Source: Apostichopus japonicus
Lineage: Eukaryota; Echinodermata; Holothuroidea; Aspidochirotida; Stichopodidae
Assembly (NCBI RefSeq): GCF_037975245.1
Contig: NC_092563.1
Coordinates: 22,166,960 to 22,230,959, forward strand
DNA length: 64,000 bases
Direction: 5' to 3'
Position 1 is the first letter of the stretch; each line of letters opens with the position of its first letter. This document shows positions 36,061 through 51,139 of the stretch, one piece after another. The notes beneath the pieces were generated by a model that had not been told where the DNA came from, searched no databases, and worked only from the letters and a program-made list of their open reading frames with translations. A program made the translations under genes and the position numbers.

Positions 36061-39000
36061 ATGGCTCTAGCTATATGCAGGAACTGTCACATAAAGCTAA
36101 AGAGATACAGACTTGGTATAAGTCTGGTGAAATCCTTATCAACAACTTTAGAGGGACAACTGGTTCCATCATCAAACAGCATAAATCAGTTTAAACAATG
36201 TCCACCTTTGAGTAGAATGCTTCTACAATGGAGATGTTATTCAGGTCAGCAAGGAGAAGGAGGAGACTTCTTTTATAGAGGACAGAAAAAGAGTAGAACA
36301 AAACTACTTGCTCTGATGGAGGAGACAGATAAATCAGCATTGCAACTTGAGAAAGAAATCTTGGAGTTTGATGGATTGTCTAAAGCAAGTATCGCAGAAT
36401 TTACTACGGAGAAACCGAGACGTGAGAAAATCAATCCCTCTCTTACTTCGGTCCTTCTCTTTCCAGGACAGGGGAGCCAATATGTTGGTATGTGTGAGGC
36501 GTTCTTGAAGTACCCTAATGTGCAGGATATGTTTGAAGTTGCCTCAGAGATATTACAGTATGATTTGAAACGACTTTGTACCACTGGACCCAAAGAAGAC
36601 CTGGATCAGACTATTTTCTGCCAATCTGCTGTCTTCTTGACATCACTGGCTGCGGTTGAGAAGCTAAGAGAAGAAAATCCAAAGGTCTGTAGTAAGTGCC
36701 TATTAGTATTGTTTAGCATAAAGTTTTAGTCATATACAGCAGAGATAGTCCACCGTTTACTGTACTGCGTGTACTGCAGATTCATTGTTACTTTTTGATT
36801 GACCTGGAGAGGGAAGAAAAATTGGAATTAGTGGAAGGCATATTTTTGATAGTTCCAGGTATAAGTTGGTAACGGTAAGCCGGGCCTTAAACTAGTAATG
36901 TTAACCAAGCGTAAACATGAAAGTTTTCCTAAATAGTTTACAAAAGTGGATATTTTTATATATAAACTCAACGATTAATACAACAGTAACTTTGGAGGGT
37001 TAAAATACACTAGCATAAATGCTGAGTATAAATATAAATAAGAAGCCCTCTGTTATTCGTCTGTACCCATCGGGAGACAAACTTAAACTCCCCAATATGT
37101 TTGTGGCTTTGGGAGACAAACTTAAACCCCTGACTCTAAATTAACAACTTATGACGTCAAGCACAGGGCACACGCTTAGCTCTTGGACCTGATTGGTCTA
37201 AACTAGCTCTGACCTCTCACCCAACTCTTGATTCAAGGTTACTGCCAACCCGATATGCAGATGAGCACATGCAAATGAGCACTCAACCAGTTTGAACCGG
37301 TTTGGCTGTCTGCCATCCCCACATCTGTACACGCTTCTATTAGCTTTGAACCATAGCCTACATAACCACCAAAACATGAGCCATGCGTGACGTCATTATA
37401 ACAACATCGTCAGTGAACAATATATGTCAACACAAACTAGAATATGCTTCACGTTAGCATTCTAACTGTAAGTGACTTAATCAGCTCAGATAGAGTGTGA
37501 CGTGTCACATGAATTGACCTGTGACTGAGAAACTTGTAACTTGTGTTGACCTGAGACTTTTGGGTTGGTATCAACTTTGCTGTGTATCTGTACAATGAAT
37601 TGGTTTCTCAGTCAAACCACCAGTCACGTTTTGTATCCTCAATCTACTTACAGTATATCTTCTTATTTCTAAAGATTATTCTACGTGAAAAGTAGTCTTA
37701 ACATTTTGTGGAATTGACCTCCAAAATCTTGGGAACAGTCACAGACAATGTTCAGAGATGTGTTTGAAAAGTTCTATTGACCCTTTGGTTTTGATTTATC
37801 TGTAATACCACTAGGGGTACCCTAATTGTTATAAACCATAGGACTTGTAAGTAGTTTTCATTATGTTAGTCACACAGTATTGGTACACTATGGACCAATG
37901 TTTTGATTCTGATATCATTAATAGAAATCTCCTAACATCTGAATCATTGCTCTGTCAAATTTTGAGTGTGACTATTGATAAAATTGGGAATGCAGAATTC
38001 TGAAAAGTGGACAAAACTGTGTACAAAAGGCATATTTTAACCTCACATGCCATTTACACCTCATGCTGTAGACTTGTACTGTACATTTCCATCCCTTGCT
38101 CTTCTCTCACACCCACCCCGGGACCTCTTCCTTTCCTCTTTCCTCTCCCTTTCCTCTTTTGTAGGAAGAGGACAGCTATTAAATATAAAACTCTTCTAAT
38201 CAAGAAATGAATCAAATCAGGATTTACTGTATTTTCTTTATTTCCCAAAACACTGTTCTGCCTTCTTTCACAGTACTGTGCAAAATGTCATTTACGTACA
38301 CTATGCAGAAACGTTAATAGAATATTTGATCAACAGACTCAATACAAAAGGGTTTGGTTTGACTTATGGAGCACACCTTTCGCATTACATTTATGTCTAA
38401 TAGTGTATGTGACAGGTAAACAGTATTTTAAGTGATCTAATAATCAAGTCTATCTTGAAATTGGCAAGGACATAGATACACCTATGGATGTTTAAATTTC
38501 CAGAGATTCCTAACAATATTGAATAATATTCTGTGCTGTGCAATGTAACTTACATTACATTTAGGATAACTTTCTTGAAAGTCTGTGTCGAAAATTACGT
38601 AGGAGTTTAGTGCACTTAGTAATTCAGGTAGATCAAATGAAGTGTTTTGTAAGTGTCTCATAAGCTGTCCGTTATTACCAAGTTTATGATGTTTATGATA
38701 CACTTAGTTAATTACCAGACAACAAATGACTTTCTCTCTTTTCTAAATACAGGCCATTGAGAATTGTGTAGCAGCTGCTGGGTTTAGCGTGGGAGAGTTT
38801 GCTGCTCTGGTATTTGCTGGTGCCTTGTCATTTGAAGATGGTGAGTGGTAACTTTCAGTTTCACAGATCTAGAGGTGTGGACATTATTAAAAACTGTATT
38901 TTGACTAAAATTTGCCCCAATCTTGTAAAAGTAGGATTGACATCATACATATATATATGCACATTGGTGTGTACAAGACTCTTATTGTTTTTTGGACTAG

Positions 39001-41240
39001 CTTATAAAAGATACAGTATTAACTCCACAATCAAAAGTTGAATGAACCTCATACTTTGATTCAATTGGGTGTGTACATGAATCCTTTTCTTTAATGTTGA
39101 GGTCATAGATCAGCTTAGGTCAGTGGAGTTCACAGTCGCAAAAAAAATTGCCAGCACAATGACTTTAAAGTAAAAAGTGGATTAACTTCATACTATTAAA
39201 TGACTGCTCGATTATTTAGAAATTAAAAAAGAAAAGTCATGATGTGTTTGGCATCTGATAGCTTTGTAGGCCCTTTCATCATATATGTCCTCTCCTTTAG
39301 TACTGTCCTAAGTACTTTTTTATTATTAACCATAACCAACTAATATCTAACAGCAATCTGAAATCTACAACTGTATTAGGCCCACGACCCAGGATCTTCC
39401 ATGAGGAGTCGAGGACTGAGCCATGACCCATCAGATCACTGCACTCTCAGAATCGACACTCAGGATATGTATGAATGCTTGCTTGGATTAACGATTTGAT
39501 GAACATTACAAAATATTATTTCATCAATGTCGGACAGCAAGCTCCGAGAGGTAGACATACTTTCGGCTGTCAGGAAAAAAGCCCATTATGCACAGGAAAT
39601 TTCTTGGCAACCCACTGTTGGGTTGGGCCATAGATATAGTTTCTGGACTGTCGCTATAAAAAACTGGGCTAATTACAGAGATATTCCTTGAGAACCAAGG
39701 ACCACCAATTGAAAAATTAAACTTTCATTTCAATTTATTACATTTCCATCCACAGCTGTCTTTCTCATTCAAGTTCGGGCAGAAGCGATGCAAAGAGCAT
39801 CAGAAATGGTAAAGACGGGAATGCTATCTGTTGTCGGCAGAGACCAGGCACGATACAATTACATCTGCAAGGAGGCGGCCACATACTGCCAGAACCATGG
39901 GATAGAGGGCGCCATGTGCTCCGTAGCTAACTACTTGTATCCAGATGCCAGGGTACTAGCTGGCAATGTTGAGGTTAAACATGTTTGAAATAGTTTGCAT
40001 AAATTGCATTTGGCAACAATTTTTTTAATTTAGAGAGAGAATTTACATAAGTAATGAACAGTTTATGATGTTAATGTGATGAACAAATTGTGATTGTTTT
40101 TTGTTTACAATTCTTGACAATTTCATGAATTCTTTTGGAATCAAACTAACTTTAAAGGATGTGAGTTATACATATATCCATATATATATCCATATATCCT
40201 GTTGTTAATGATTCCCATTTTGATAAGAAAATTGAGTGAAGAATGTAAAACACAGATGTACACCAAATTCATCAGTGTGCACTTAAAACAACACACCTGT
40301 TTACTTCATGTTCCCATTCTGTTTACAGAACATCAACTTTAAATGTGTTTTTGGCAATGAATGCAAACATGACCAGATATGATTAGTCAAAAAAATAACT
40401 TTTCTCTGGACTATCCATTTTACTGCTTCAGAACCAACTCTAGCTGGTGTGAAACCAGTTCTCTACTGATCTCCTAGAATTGAATCATTCAATCTAGTGA
40501 ATCTTACTAGATAATTCATCAATTTCTTCCAGAAATGACTTCAATGTGTCTTGGTGTTGCACTGAATAACATATTGATCTATATGCGAACAGTGTATAGG
40601 GTACTGTAACTTCTTAGGAGTGTCCATTGTAAGGTAATTGTAGTAATATCAGCTGCAGTCTGGACCGACTACTGTAACTCATTTGGTTTTAAACTGGCCT
40701 TATTATATATCCTCACATTTATCTGAAGCTAATATTTCCATTTTGTTCGTGTATAGAATGGATGTATAATTATTTTAAAACAAATGTTTAGAACGAATTA
40801 TTTCATATATTTTAATTCCATTATCTTGGCTCTTCTTTTCTTGTTTAAAGGCCTTGGACTTTATTCAAGAGAGAGCGAAAGGCTTTTCTCTTAAACTAAC
40901 TCGTCGTCTACCTGTGAGCGGAGCGTTTCATACGTCATTCATGGAACCAGCAGAGGAAAAGTTTGGTAAAGCTCTGGAGGAAGTGACATTAGAAGAACCA
41001 TTAATTCAGGTTTATTCAAACATTGACGGTAAAGTGTACCAGAATCCAAAACACGTCAAAAGTTCACTGAAGAAACAACTAACTCTACCAGTGAAGTGGG
41101 AACAAACCATGCACCATATATATGAGAGGGCTAAAGGAGTGCCCTTTCCTCACACATTCGAAGTCGGTCCAGGAAAGCAACTCGGAACAATCTTAAAACG
41201 GATAAACAGAAAAGCGTTTGACAGCTACTGCAAAGTTTGA
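36061..41240 (+). CDS. MCAT: Malonyl-CoA-acyl carrier protein transacylase, mitochondrial
   Basis: Transfers malonyl from CoA to mitochondrial acyl carrier protein in type II fatty-acid synthesis. Coding exons 36,061-36,684, 38,753-38,840, 39,756-39,973 and 40,851-41,240 join with phases 0, 1, 0 and GT-AG borders into 439 aa (human about 390). The N-terminal 120 residues are basic and poorly conserved, with a mitochondrial presequence (MALAICRNCHIKLKRYRLG). The acyltransferase domain starts at LLFPGQGSQYVGM (from residue 132), the nucleophile is S220 in GFSVGEF and the catalytic His is H337 in SGAFHTSFM. Near the end are PVKWEQTMHHIYER and FEVGPGKQLG, as in human. Start: the in-frame ATG at 36,061, just after a likely 5' UTR acceptor. 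No lesion seen. AATAAA at about 41,567 may be the poly(A) signal. Confidence 0.95.
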
Positions 41241-44200
41241 GAATAATCCTACGATTTAGGTAGAAATTACTTCAACGTTGATAAGAGTGACATTTTGTCA
41301 ACTTTCACTAATACTGAGAAATATAAAGTAACAGAATAATTTGACACCAGATCAGAAGCTGACGACACTCTGCGCTGTGGGATAAAGATATCATAGGCTG
41401 TGTGAAGGGTGGATTTGCCTACTGTTTAAAATGTGCCTTGGGAGGGGGGGGGGGCAAGTTGGTGGCAGAGCTGATTTGCTAGCCTGAAATTGTTAAAAGA
41501 AAATACATATATGTCTTTATTTCACATAGGGAAGACTGGTTTTTCTGGACATTGATATCTTTTAGAATAAAAATTCTTCCTTGTAAACTCCTTACCAGTG
41601 AATAATATGGCTGATGCATACAAGGGAGTGCTACAAATAAGAGCTGAAAATATATGATGCTCCTTAGCATGACCTTAATTTGACTTTTGACTTAGGTCTG
41701 TAATCCTCCCTGTAACCCCACCCCACACGCTGTTCCTCCCTTCCACAGTAATGTTTACTTTCCAAGAGACTACTGATTCTTCTTCACTTTACAAATAGTC
41801 ATGATCACATGGTTACCGTGGTTACAATGTACGTGAACAGAGATGCGAGCTGGATCAACTTCGATTTTTCTTTTTTGTGCCCAGGGTATGTCTTTGATAT
41901 CTTTCTGAAGAAAGTAACAAGATTGGAGTCCAAATCTGGACAACAGAAAACCAGATCAAATAAACACAATAAATGATATAATATACTGCTTTTTTGTTTA
42001 TTTTTATTTTTGTTTCTACAATATTTTTCTTTTTTTTGTAATCCTTTTTTTTTTGCCTTTTTCCTGTAATGCATTTTTCCTGAGAGTAAAAAAATTGTCC
42101 TTTACACTAGAGAACTTATGCATAAGATTTAAAAAAAATTAAAAAGTCTCAAACAGCCTTGCTGTTCCCATTTGCCTACGCTTCACCTCGACACTGATGA
42201 CAAAGAATCAATTTGGTCAATGCCTTTCTCACAAGAGGATACAACAAGTGCCACTGTTTATTAAAAAGAAGTAGTTATCAAATTTCTTGGTTGTTTCATA
42301 TTATCTTGCAGCACATCATTAACCCTCCCTCCCTCCCAACCTACCCTCCCTCACAATTACTCAAACATGTACCCCCATCCTCCCCCAGATTTCCTTCACC
42401 CCAGCTAGCCTTCCCAACTATCCCCCCCCCCCCTATATCAATCAAACTGACCTTTCTTTACACATATTGCAAGCTTACATCACATATCCCTTTATTGGAT
42501 AGATATATAACAGTATTTCTTGTCAAGATGTCCAATTTGGAGAATGGAATTTCTGATAATCACAAATTTTTCAAACTCACATAAAACTTGTATCTACAGT
42601 TTCTTTACTTCCATGATTCATTTGTGACATCTGATTCAGTAGAAACATCACATGAAACAGTCAAATTAAAATATTTAATTAAATTGGATGACATCACAGC
42701 CAGGTGTCAAATACTTTCTCACATTTTCACAGTAGACGTGTTAACTTTATACGAACCTCAATCCTTCCCCAAGAACTTGTAATAAGAGGGTCTCAACATA
42801 GGTCACCATCATAACAAAATGAACAAAAAAAAATTGATGTTCATATCTTTGGTTACTTTAAAGAAAATGCTATTACCAAGCAATTCCCATGGTTTGCCAG
42901 TTGCATCGCCATGGTAACATGAGAATAATTATTTGAAGGTTGTACTGTATAACATATAACATTGTAGTACATGCTGGTAATTATACAGTGAATAATATGA
43001 ATGTATATAGAGCATTGATTTACCAAAATGAAGGAATTTACACAACAAAGTAAAACATAACTTGTAAGCTGAGTTGATAAAGATTCCCATCTAAAACTTA
43101 ACCAATCATCTCTCAACATATCATGAATCTGTATTCTTTGATTAGGATTTCAAGAGATTTAAAATGTTGATACACTGTTACTAACAATGGCAATGTGATC
43201 ACTGCATGAGGTTTAGCACAGCCACAACAAGACCAAACAATATTCTTGACTAGTTTATACACTGGGCAGTGCACACAATCATTATCGTCCCTTACCATAC
43301 TGCACACTCACATAACATGTTTTTGAAGAGCGGCATCCGTTTGTTTAACACATGTCAATTGATCTTGTATAAACTTTCTCGTATCTTAACAAAAGGTGGC
43401 TGTTATTCCCATCAACTGAAATTAAAAAATACATAGTTTGGCTTCTTTTGTATTTTTTTCTGTCACTACATTTTCTCCATTCTTTCTCTCTGTTAACTCA
43501 AATAATATTCTGTTCTTTTTATTTCCCAGTTCCCTAAATATACTGGAATAGTTTGTGATTTTTTTTTTTTAAATAATTAATTTTCCTATTAATGTTAAAT
43601 TTCTAGTGCTCAATTCCATGGCAGTGACAACAAGGAGCGACAAAGGGTAAACTGTCAATGATACCAATTTGAATGTACACTGTCCTTCTTAAAGTCATCC
43701 AAAGATATGATAATGAAAATAAAAATGTGAGCAAACAAAGTTCTGTATTATAAGAAAATGATACACACTTGTTTGTTTAGTGTGTCCCCCCCCCCCCCCA
43801 TAAAAACCTATAATTGAATGCATTTCTGATCATTGTGATTCATGAATATTCAAAAATAACTCAAAGGTTTTAATTGAATTCACTATTAATATCTCAAAAT
43901 AGAAACAATAATGGTTACAGTCAATCCCCCCCCCCCCCCAAAAAAAAAATACCAAAAGGGGTAACTCACTAAGATGCAACAATTCCTAATGTCCGGTGGG
44001 AATTTTTGTATTTTTTTTTGTTTTTATTTGAGCCACTTTTTGTTCTTTCATTTTATACAGTCTAATGCTGTCAGGCAAAACCAATTAACACTGACTTTTT
44101 TTTAGTTTTTACTTCACAGTTACAACTGGTATTTTCTCTTTTTATGATTTCATAATAATATAAAAAACAAAAATTAAATGTTATACTGCATTATATGTCA

Positions 44201-45454
44201 TAGGTTTTAGCAACTACTATATTTTAATCTTTGCCATCCCAAATTCTCTCTATGAATGCCATGGCATTGCCTCAATTCCTTATACTTTTTTTTAAATTTG
44301 ATCACTGGAGAATAATCACATGAGTCCTAATGCAATAAGATGCTCCTGAATGCCTACCCCCCCCCCTTCTATACTTCTGGTTGATCTTACTTATATCAAA
44401 TAGTAACAAACAAAATACATTTTTTTTCTCAACAATATAACAATTATATTATGAGTTTCTCCTACTCAAGCTCTTCCAATTATTCTGTTTAATTTTTTTT
44501 TTATCTTTCTGAAGTCAATTACATGATCTAATATGACCCTGTTACTATGAATTTCCATTTCACAAGTTATTTAAGTACTACCCTTTTTGAATTGGTCTAT
44601 AAAGTTTGCTGCTGTTAATGGATTAATTTGATCACTAATTTCCTCCAACCTCCACCCATGTCTACCCACCCCCCTTTCCCACTCCCCACGTCTCCCAAAG
44701 ACACACATATCCCCAAAACACACATATCCACAGCACAAGACCACGTCCTGTACATCGTGAAACAAATAAGAAACAATATTTATGTTTCATGGGTTTTGAA
44801 ATTCATGAAAAGTATAGGGCAGCGAGGGAGAATCTTGATTACCTGTAACGACTTGACCAGCAACATGCTACCAAGAAGATATCTAGTTGCAACTGCTAAC
44901 GACAGATTAAAGGACCTCTTTGCCACCCACCTACCCTTTCCCATATCACTCAAACTAACCTTACTATAGTAAACCAATGTGTTTCCAACCATTACCACAT
45001 CTTCTCAATTTAATCTTTGTATATTTTATATCCCTTCACTTTTTTGGCTATTTTATGTATATAGTTTTTGGGCCAATAGCCACAATTTTAAAATGTTTAT
45101 CAGTCCTTTCTTAAACACCAGACACAAATCAGCCTAACTCCCAAAGTAAGAAAGTCCTATAAAAATGAAGAAAAAAATTATAGCTTGGCACCTTCACTAC
45201 CTAACAACTGATAAATGCACCAAAATACAACCTGCAACAGATAATCACACAACGACTCTCCTATCAAATTCACCTTCGTCAAAATGGCGAATACAAGAAC
45301 AGTTTGAAGATATGGTGACCAACTCTGCTTTACAATTTCAGAAACAATATGTACCTCTTGCCCACTTCCTTGGTTACTTCACAATTATTGCTCTAGGTAA
45401 CAGATAAAATTTTCTTCTCAAAGCCATAAAAAATGTCACAAAAATAAACTGTTA
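41241..45454. other. Intergenic DNA between MCAT and copy 2
   Basis: AT-rich with many homopolymer runs (C-runs near 42,422, 43,788 and 43,927). I see no exon, transposon end or RNA gene. The TENT4 copy 2 transcript would end somewhere left of 46,260 and could extend into it. Confidence 0.4.
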
Positions 45455-48400
45455 GGACTAACTTCCACTAATCTTGTCAAAACCAAGTCTTTACTAAAAG
45501 CAAAGTGAACTCCTGCATAATAATAATATAATATCTTTCCTACTTCTCTGTGATCTTCCTGTACAAGTCGTTTGCTGTCAAATTGTTTTTTCTTTTTTTT
45601 TTCTAGCATTTTTTTTGGGTGGGGGCGGTGGGGTGTCTTTAAGTTTTGTATTCATTTTTTTCTTTTTTAGTTGTTTTTGCTTTGATATCAACACTACAAC
45701 CTTTCCATCATCTTGCTTCTCCTGTCACAATATGACAACGTTAATAATATTTCTTTAAGCTTTTTACTATGCTTTATATTCTCTTCCTAGGTGAGCAAAA
45801 AACCAACAAAATATGGTTTCTTTGTCACTGAATAGTTAAAAAAAAAATCATCAAGAGAAAAAGATTTGATATAAACAATAATTGCATTGTTGACAAGGCT
45901 GACAGTGTGAAAGTAGATGTGTTTGATTACTATCCGCTTCACTTTGAGATTAGCAACACATTAACACTGAATAAACGGACTCTCTTTGAGTGAATTTCAG
46001 ATTGGAGTCACGGTAAACACTTTTAATTGCTCATTTCAGTACATCCACTTACATCACAAATCATGAAACCGAACTAACAGCAATACTTTTTTATCTCTCT
46101 CCTTAATCAAAGCACAGCTGATTTTCTAGATTACTTCTAAAGTCTTGTCTGTTTACCAATTTCAGTCTTCTTTGTTGGTTTTCTTGTCCCCCAATCAATC
46201 TTGTCGCTTTCATAAATTAAACCGAGATAATACAGGCACTTTTTGTCTCATCTTTTGACTCAGTTCTTTGCCCCTCTCTTAGAATTATCCTTTTTATGCT
46301 TCTTCTTTAATCTTTTGTTCACAGAGTTACTATTTTGACTGCCATTGTTATTATTGTCTCCGCCACTGCTGCCACTCTGGGTTGAGTTGCCACCGCTATT
46401 GTGGCGGAATTTGCCATGCTGGTTGGTATAATTCTTGCTTCTATAAGTCTTTGATACCACTGGCTGTAACGACGAAGAGGTCCCTCCTGGAGAATTTCGG
46501 GAGTTTCCCTTTGGCAGAGACGTTTGAATTTCAGACTTGTTATTGGATGAGACGGTGACCTCAATATGAGGCGTGACTACTTGCCGCTCCTTGGCGGTCT
46601 GCTTGCTCAGCGAGTTCCCTGCATTACCACGGACAGAGTTAGAAGTATGATTGCACCGTTTGCCGAATTTTGATTGTTTGTGATACGTCTGCCCATGGGA
46701 GACTGGTTTCTTAATTTCCTGTGTCCAGGCTTTGTCAGTACTAGTTTCAGGTTCAACACTAGGGACAGTCTCCCTTTTAGAGGGTCCTTGGACTGAGTCG
46801 ATGGTGTCCTTGGAAGAACCAGAAGTTTGTGAAGACATTTCCGATTCCTAGAAAGTTACAAAAGGGAAAACAAAATGATTTTTATCTGATTCAGATTTGA
46901 AGGCACATTATATGACAGGCAAAAAGTACCAAAAGTGCAAGACAGTACCCCCACCCCACCCTTCCCCCATCGCAAATAGGTATTTCAAAGAGAATCACTT
47001 AATTTTGTAACAAATAATCATTCATTATGGATGCAAGGACAGACAAAAAAGGACACCAGAGTGTAAGAAGAAATATTATAATATCCTGTAAAATGTTTCC
47101 AAATGTTTTTGGACCTGTCTTTTTTTCTTTTCAGTATTTGAGAGGAGTGGATTAAATTGCTATATTGAGCAGACAACTTACAGAATCACTGGAACTAGAC
47201 ACAATTTCACCAGAGGAAGAAGAAGATATAGACGTGATTTTGTTGTTAATGACATCGTTGGAGTTGGACATACTGGTGGCAGCAGTGGGGTTCATTGCAC
47301 TTTTTTTGTTGACCTCTTGGCAAGATCCTGTCTCTTGGCTATTTCTCTGAGAACTGTCAGCAAGGATGATGGTTGTAGCATTCACAGGGCGGATTGGCTG
47401 TGCTATCCTCAAGGCTGTGTCCGGTAAACGGAAGGCATCTGGTTGAGGTATATTACAATGTATGGAAAACTTGTGTGGATACATAGCCATTGCTTTCCGG
47501 GCCCAATTTTGCTGGACCCATAACCTATGGTCCATCACTTCGTCTGTTACCCTTCTAATGCGACCGAGGATGCTGTGTGGAGCAAAACCAAAAGGAAAAG
47601 GAACAAATAAATCTAGGGGACAATCTGAGTGGAAATGACTGTAATGTTACTTAATGAAATATTTACACTGTACCTCTGAAAGCAACCTAGTGTGATCAAG
47701 GTTGAGGATCAACACTTTTTTGTTTAGATGTAAACATATCTCAATCGACGATCTTTTCTTACTGCATATGACAATCAGTATTGGTTTCCCTTTGTTGGTA
47801 GAATACCTTTTGACAGTAAATTTTCAAACAACGAGTATATGTAACTTTCAGTCAAAATTGTGTACCGCTATACTTTGGTAAGGTTATAAAGTCTTTTCCA
47901 GCTTCGTTTGGGCCTGACTGTTTGACAAAAGAAATATACCCTGATAGGTATAATATGCTAAAACTTGACAGATTGATCAAGAATAATATAGGGGGAGGAG
48001 GGGGGGGCTGAAATACATGGAAGCTTTAACCAATATTTTCTAGAAGTTTTGTGAAGAAAAAGCAAAAGCAAAAAAGGAGACAGAATTCTGGCATTTCACT
48101 GACCTATGACCATTTACTTTCTTGGTCTATGTGAGGTACAACAGCTTGGGTGAGCACTTGGTAGGCATAATGGAATGCTTTCCTCACTTCCATGAATCCA
48201 AAAGAGTTCCTGCCAAGATCATCTCCTGTCGACAATCGAGAAATGTTAAAATGGAATAATAGCTTAATCTGACATGAAAGTAGAGAAAGCTTCTTCCTGG
48301 GCAATTAACATCATGTTTATTTATTTCTTAATGCAGAAATGAATACAACCCTTATCTTAAACCTCAGTTGCAGATCTCCATTATATTCTCTGCCATGTAA

Positions 48401-48938
48401 AGGTAAAGAGATGTTTGTGTTTATACTGTTCTTTTAATCGCTGAAACATGTCCCCACTTTCCCCTCCACCCCAACCACCCCCCTCTCCCATCACATGTGT
48501 TCATACAGTATTTGATAACACAAAGTAAAATAGCAAAACTCAGAAGCCTTAAACTACAAAACATTTCATTTTATAATGCAAAGGAATATTTATGACATAT
48601 CCCAAATTACCTGAGAAGTTGACAATATTCTGAATATTTCTACTTTGATACCATAAAAGTAGCACTTTTAGTGAAAAAATAGGGGAGTGTTAATTGGACT
48701 TACCATTATTGAAAGGATCCTTTAAACAGAGCAGGCTAAAGCGGTCGGTCATAAAAGAGGCTTCCTCTTTGGGAAAGTAGCTACCGCCATTTTCGACGGT
48801 AATTCCTGTTTTGAAATAGTTGAAGTTGACGCCATACAGCTAAAAGAACTCAATCAAACGAACGCCATAATTGATTGGTTCTGGGGGAACATGTAACTGT
48901 AGAGAAAGAGGAGAAAACTTCACAATTAAATACAAGAG

Positions 48939-50743
48939 CATCAATGACGCAGTATCTCAATACTGGAAGTTTTAATTTTGATTCCTAATTTCAAATCTTT
49001 GCTCTGTCTCTACAATTATCGATATCAATCATGGTACAACAAATATATAACTTGCATTTTTGCCACGAATAGTCTCTGCAGGTTACACTTTATCCTGCTA
49101 GTCTTGCCTGTTAGTCGAAAGAACGATGTTGCAAGGTTTAGTAATGTCATAGAATATTTAAGAACTTGTTTTTTATGTGGTATCCTTCATCTTGGGTCAG
49201 TCTCTGTTGGACTTTTTGGTCATATAGTTTGACGTCAATGACAACGGCCAAATTAGAAGAGGCGAACAACTCGACCATATTCTTGATGCCTGCCTTGAGA
49301 GCTAGGCCTATTGACCTACTGTATGTTACTGTAGACTGTAGTGGTGACTACCATCAAAACTCTGTCCACTTCTAGATATCAAAACAACCCACGTTTTTCC
49401 ATCTCAATTTTTCTGACATGAAGATTTCATGGATTTATGACTTGGAAAAAATAATGTAAAAGAAGATTACAAGTTTTTATATGCAAGTGATGGGTGGCCT
49501 CCTCCTCCCCTAATAGCCACCTCAGTTCCTCTCCATTTTGTTATTTTATTTTAATTCTTTGTACATTTGATGTCAAACATTACAGGTTCAAAAGAAAGCT
49601 AAACATACTTCTTATAACCTTATACATCTTATATCCTTATAAATAAAACATAACCTTATACAATTTTTATAGTCTTATAAAAGTTGTGATGCTATGGCCG
49701 TCTCCTCTTTTATACGTACCCATCAACAAACTTACCCTGGTCCTTCCTAGGAAAAGCTGTCTGAACACCAGTACAATGCTAATGTGGCTATCACTGAAAG
49801 CCTCATAGACCTAGGGGGCGTAGGCCTATATATATATTTTTTTAAATGCACTAGGCCTACAGTAAGTAGCCTTCAGAAATACAAGAATGTGTATACGTAA
49901 TTATACAAAATACATGAAGGGCAATCAAACAAACTTATCATGGCCCTTGCTCTGAAAAGCTACCTGAACACCAATACTATCCTTAAATGGATGTTACAAA
50001 AACGAAGGCCTAATATAAATTAAATGCACTACTGTACGTAGAATTCAGCAGTACAGAATTTGTATATGTAATTAGCATGCAATACACTACACCTGGCGTA
50101 CCTAACTACAGTAGAGAAAATTGGTCGCGAGGGTAGCCATTTTCGTATATCTAATATGTAGCTGCCATGAGTCATAGCCAATCTGCTACAAAACAGACTT
50201 GGGGGCGGGGCTTAATCATCAAAAACAGACCTTTTTACTAAAAGTAGGGGCGGCAGCTCAGTGTTGTTTTAAGAAAGAAAAATCATTTAAACATCAAATA
50301 AAGCAAATAAAAGCCATAAAATGTCATATACAGCTGGTAAAATTCTTATTAATACCTACCTGTAAACAACAAATGAAAGTTTAAAATGTTAATAAAATAT
50401 ATGATACATAGGACCCTATCTTAGACGATACCTCTGTTGACAGACAATTCTATTCTATTCTCTTTCATAAAACATAAGTTTTAGAGCGTGTGCAAAAATG
50501 GGTTGTTTAAACTGTATTTCAGACCAAATTGGCCCGATTTGGACATAAATCGGTGAAAAAGTCATAGAATGAGATAAAATTCTCGAATAAAAAATAGTAA
50601 CTTTTGTTGGCCTATATGATATATGCTTGCTCTGAAAATTCCAGAGAAAAAGAACTTTATATGAAGACGCTGAAAAATTTTTAAGAGAGGAGAGAGTCCC
50701 ACTTACTGTTACAATATCTCTATACATGTAATGTATTGAGATA
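48939..50743. mobile_element. 1.8-kb insertion in TENT4 intron c/d, copy 2
   Basis: Absent from copy 1, where the flanks meet near 6,345. ACAAGAG occurs on both sides (48,932-48,938 and 50,744-50,750). Inverted repeats TATCTCAATAC (48,953) and GTATTGAGATA (50,733-50,743) lie at or near the ends, the left one 14 bases inside. No transposase ORF. Class uncertain: the TA-bounded repeats would also suit a mariner-like element. Confidence 0.6.
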
Positions 50744-50953
50744 ACAAGAGATTATTGGATCAAGTCTGGGCTAAACAAAAAAATCCCACCCAAATTAGAA
50801 AAGGCAGCTTTCTGATGTCTAAAACCACAAACAGAGGTGGAATTCTTTCCTCATTAGAGGTGCAGTAATGTGGTTGTCATAAACTAGAAGAACTTCCTCA
50901 ACTGTGGCAGGGCAGAGCTAAGAAGGTAATCACATTACTCAAGAAAATGGCTA

Positions 50954-51139
<186 letters not shown>

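Noticed and set aside
42213-42584. Pro/Ser-rich plus-strand frame
   Set aside because: C-rich low-complexity intergenic DNA with no start context, splice sites or similarity that I recognise.
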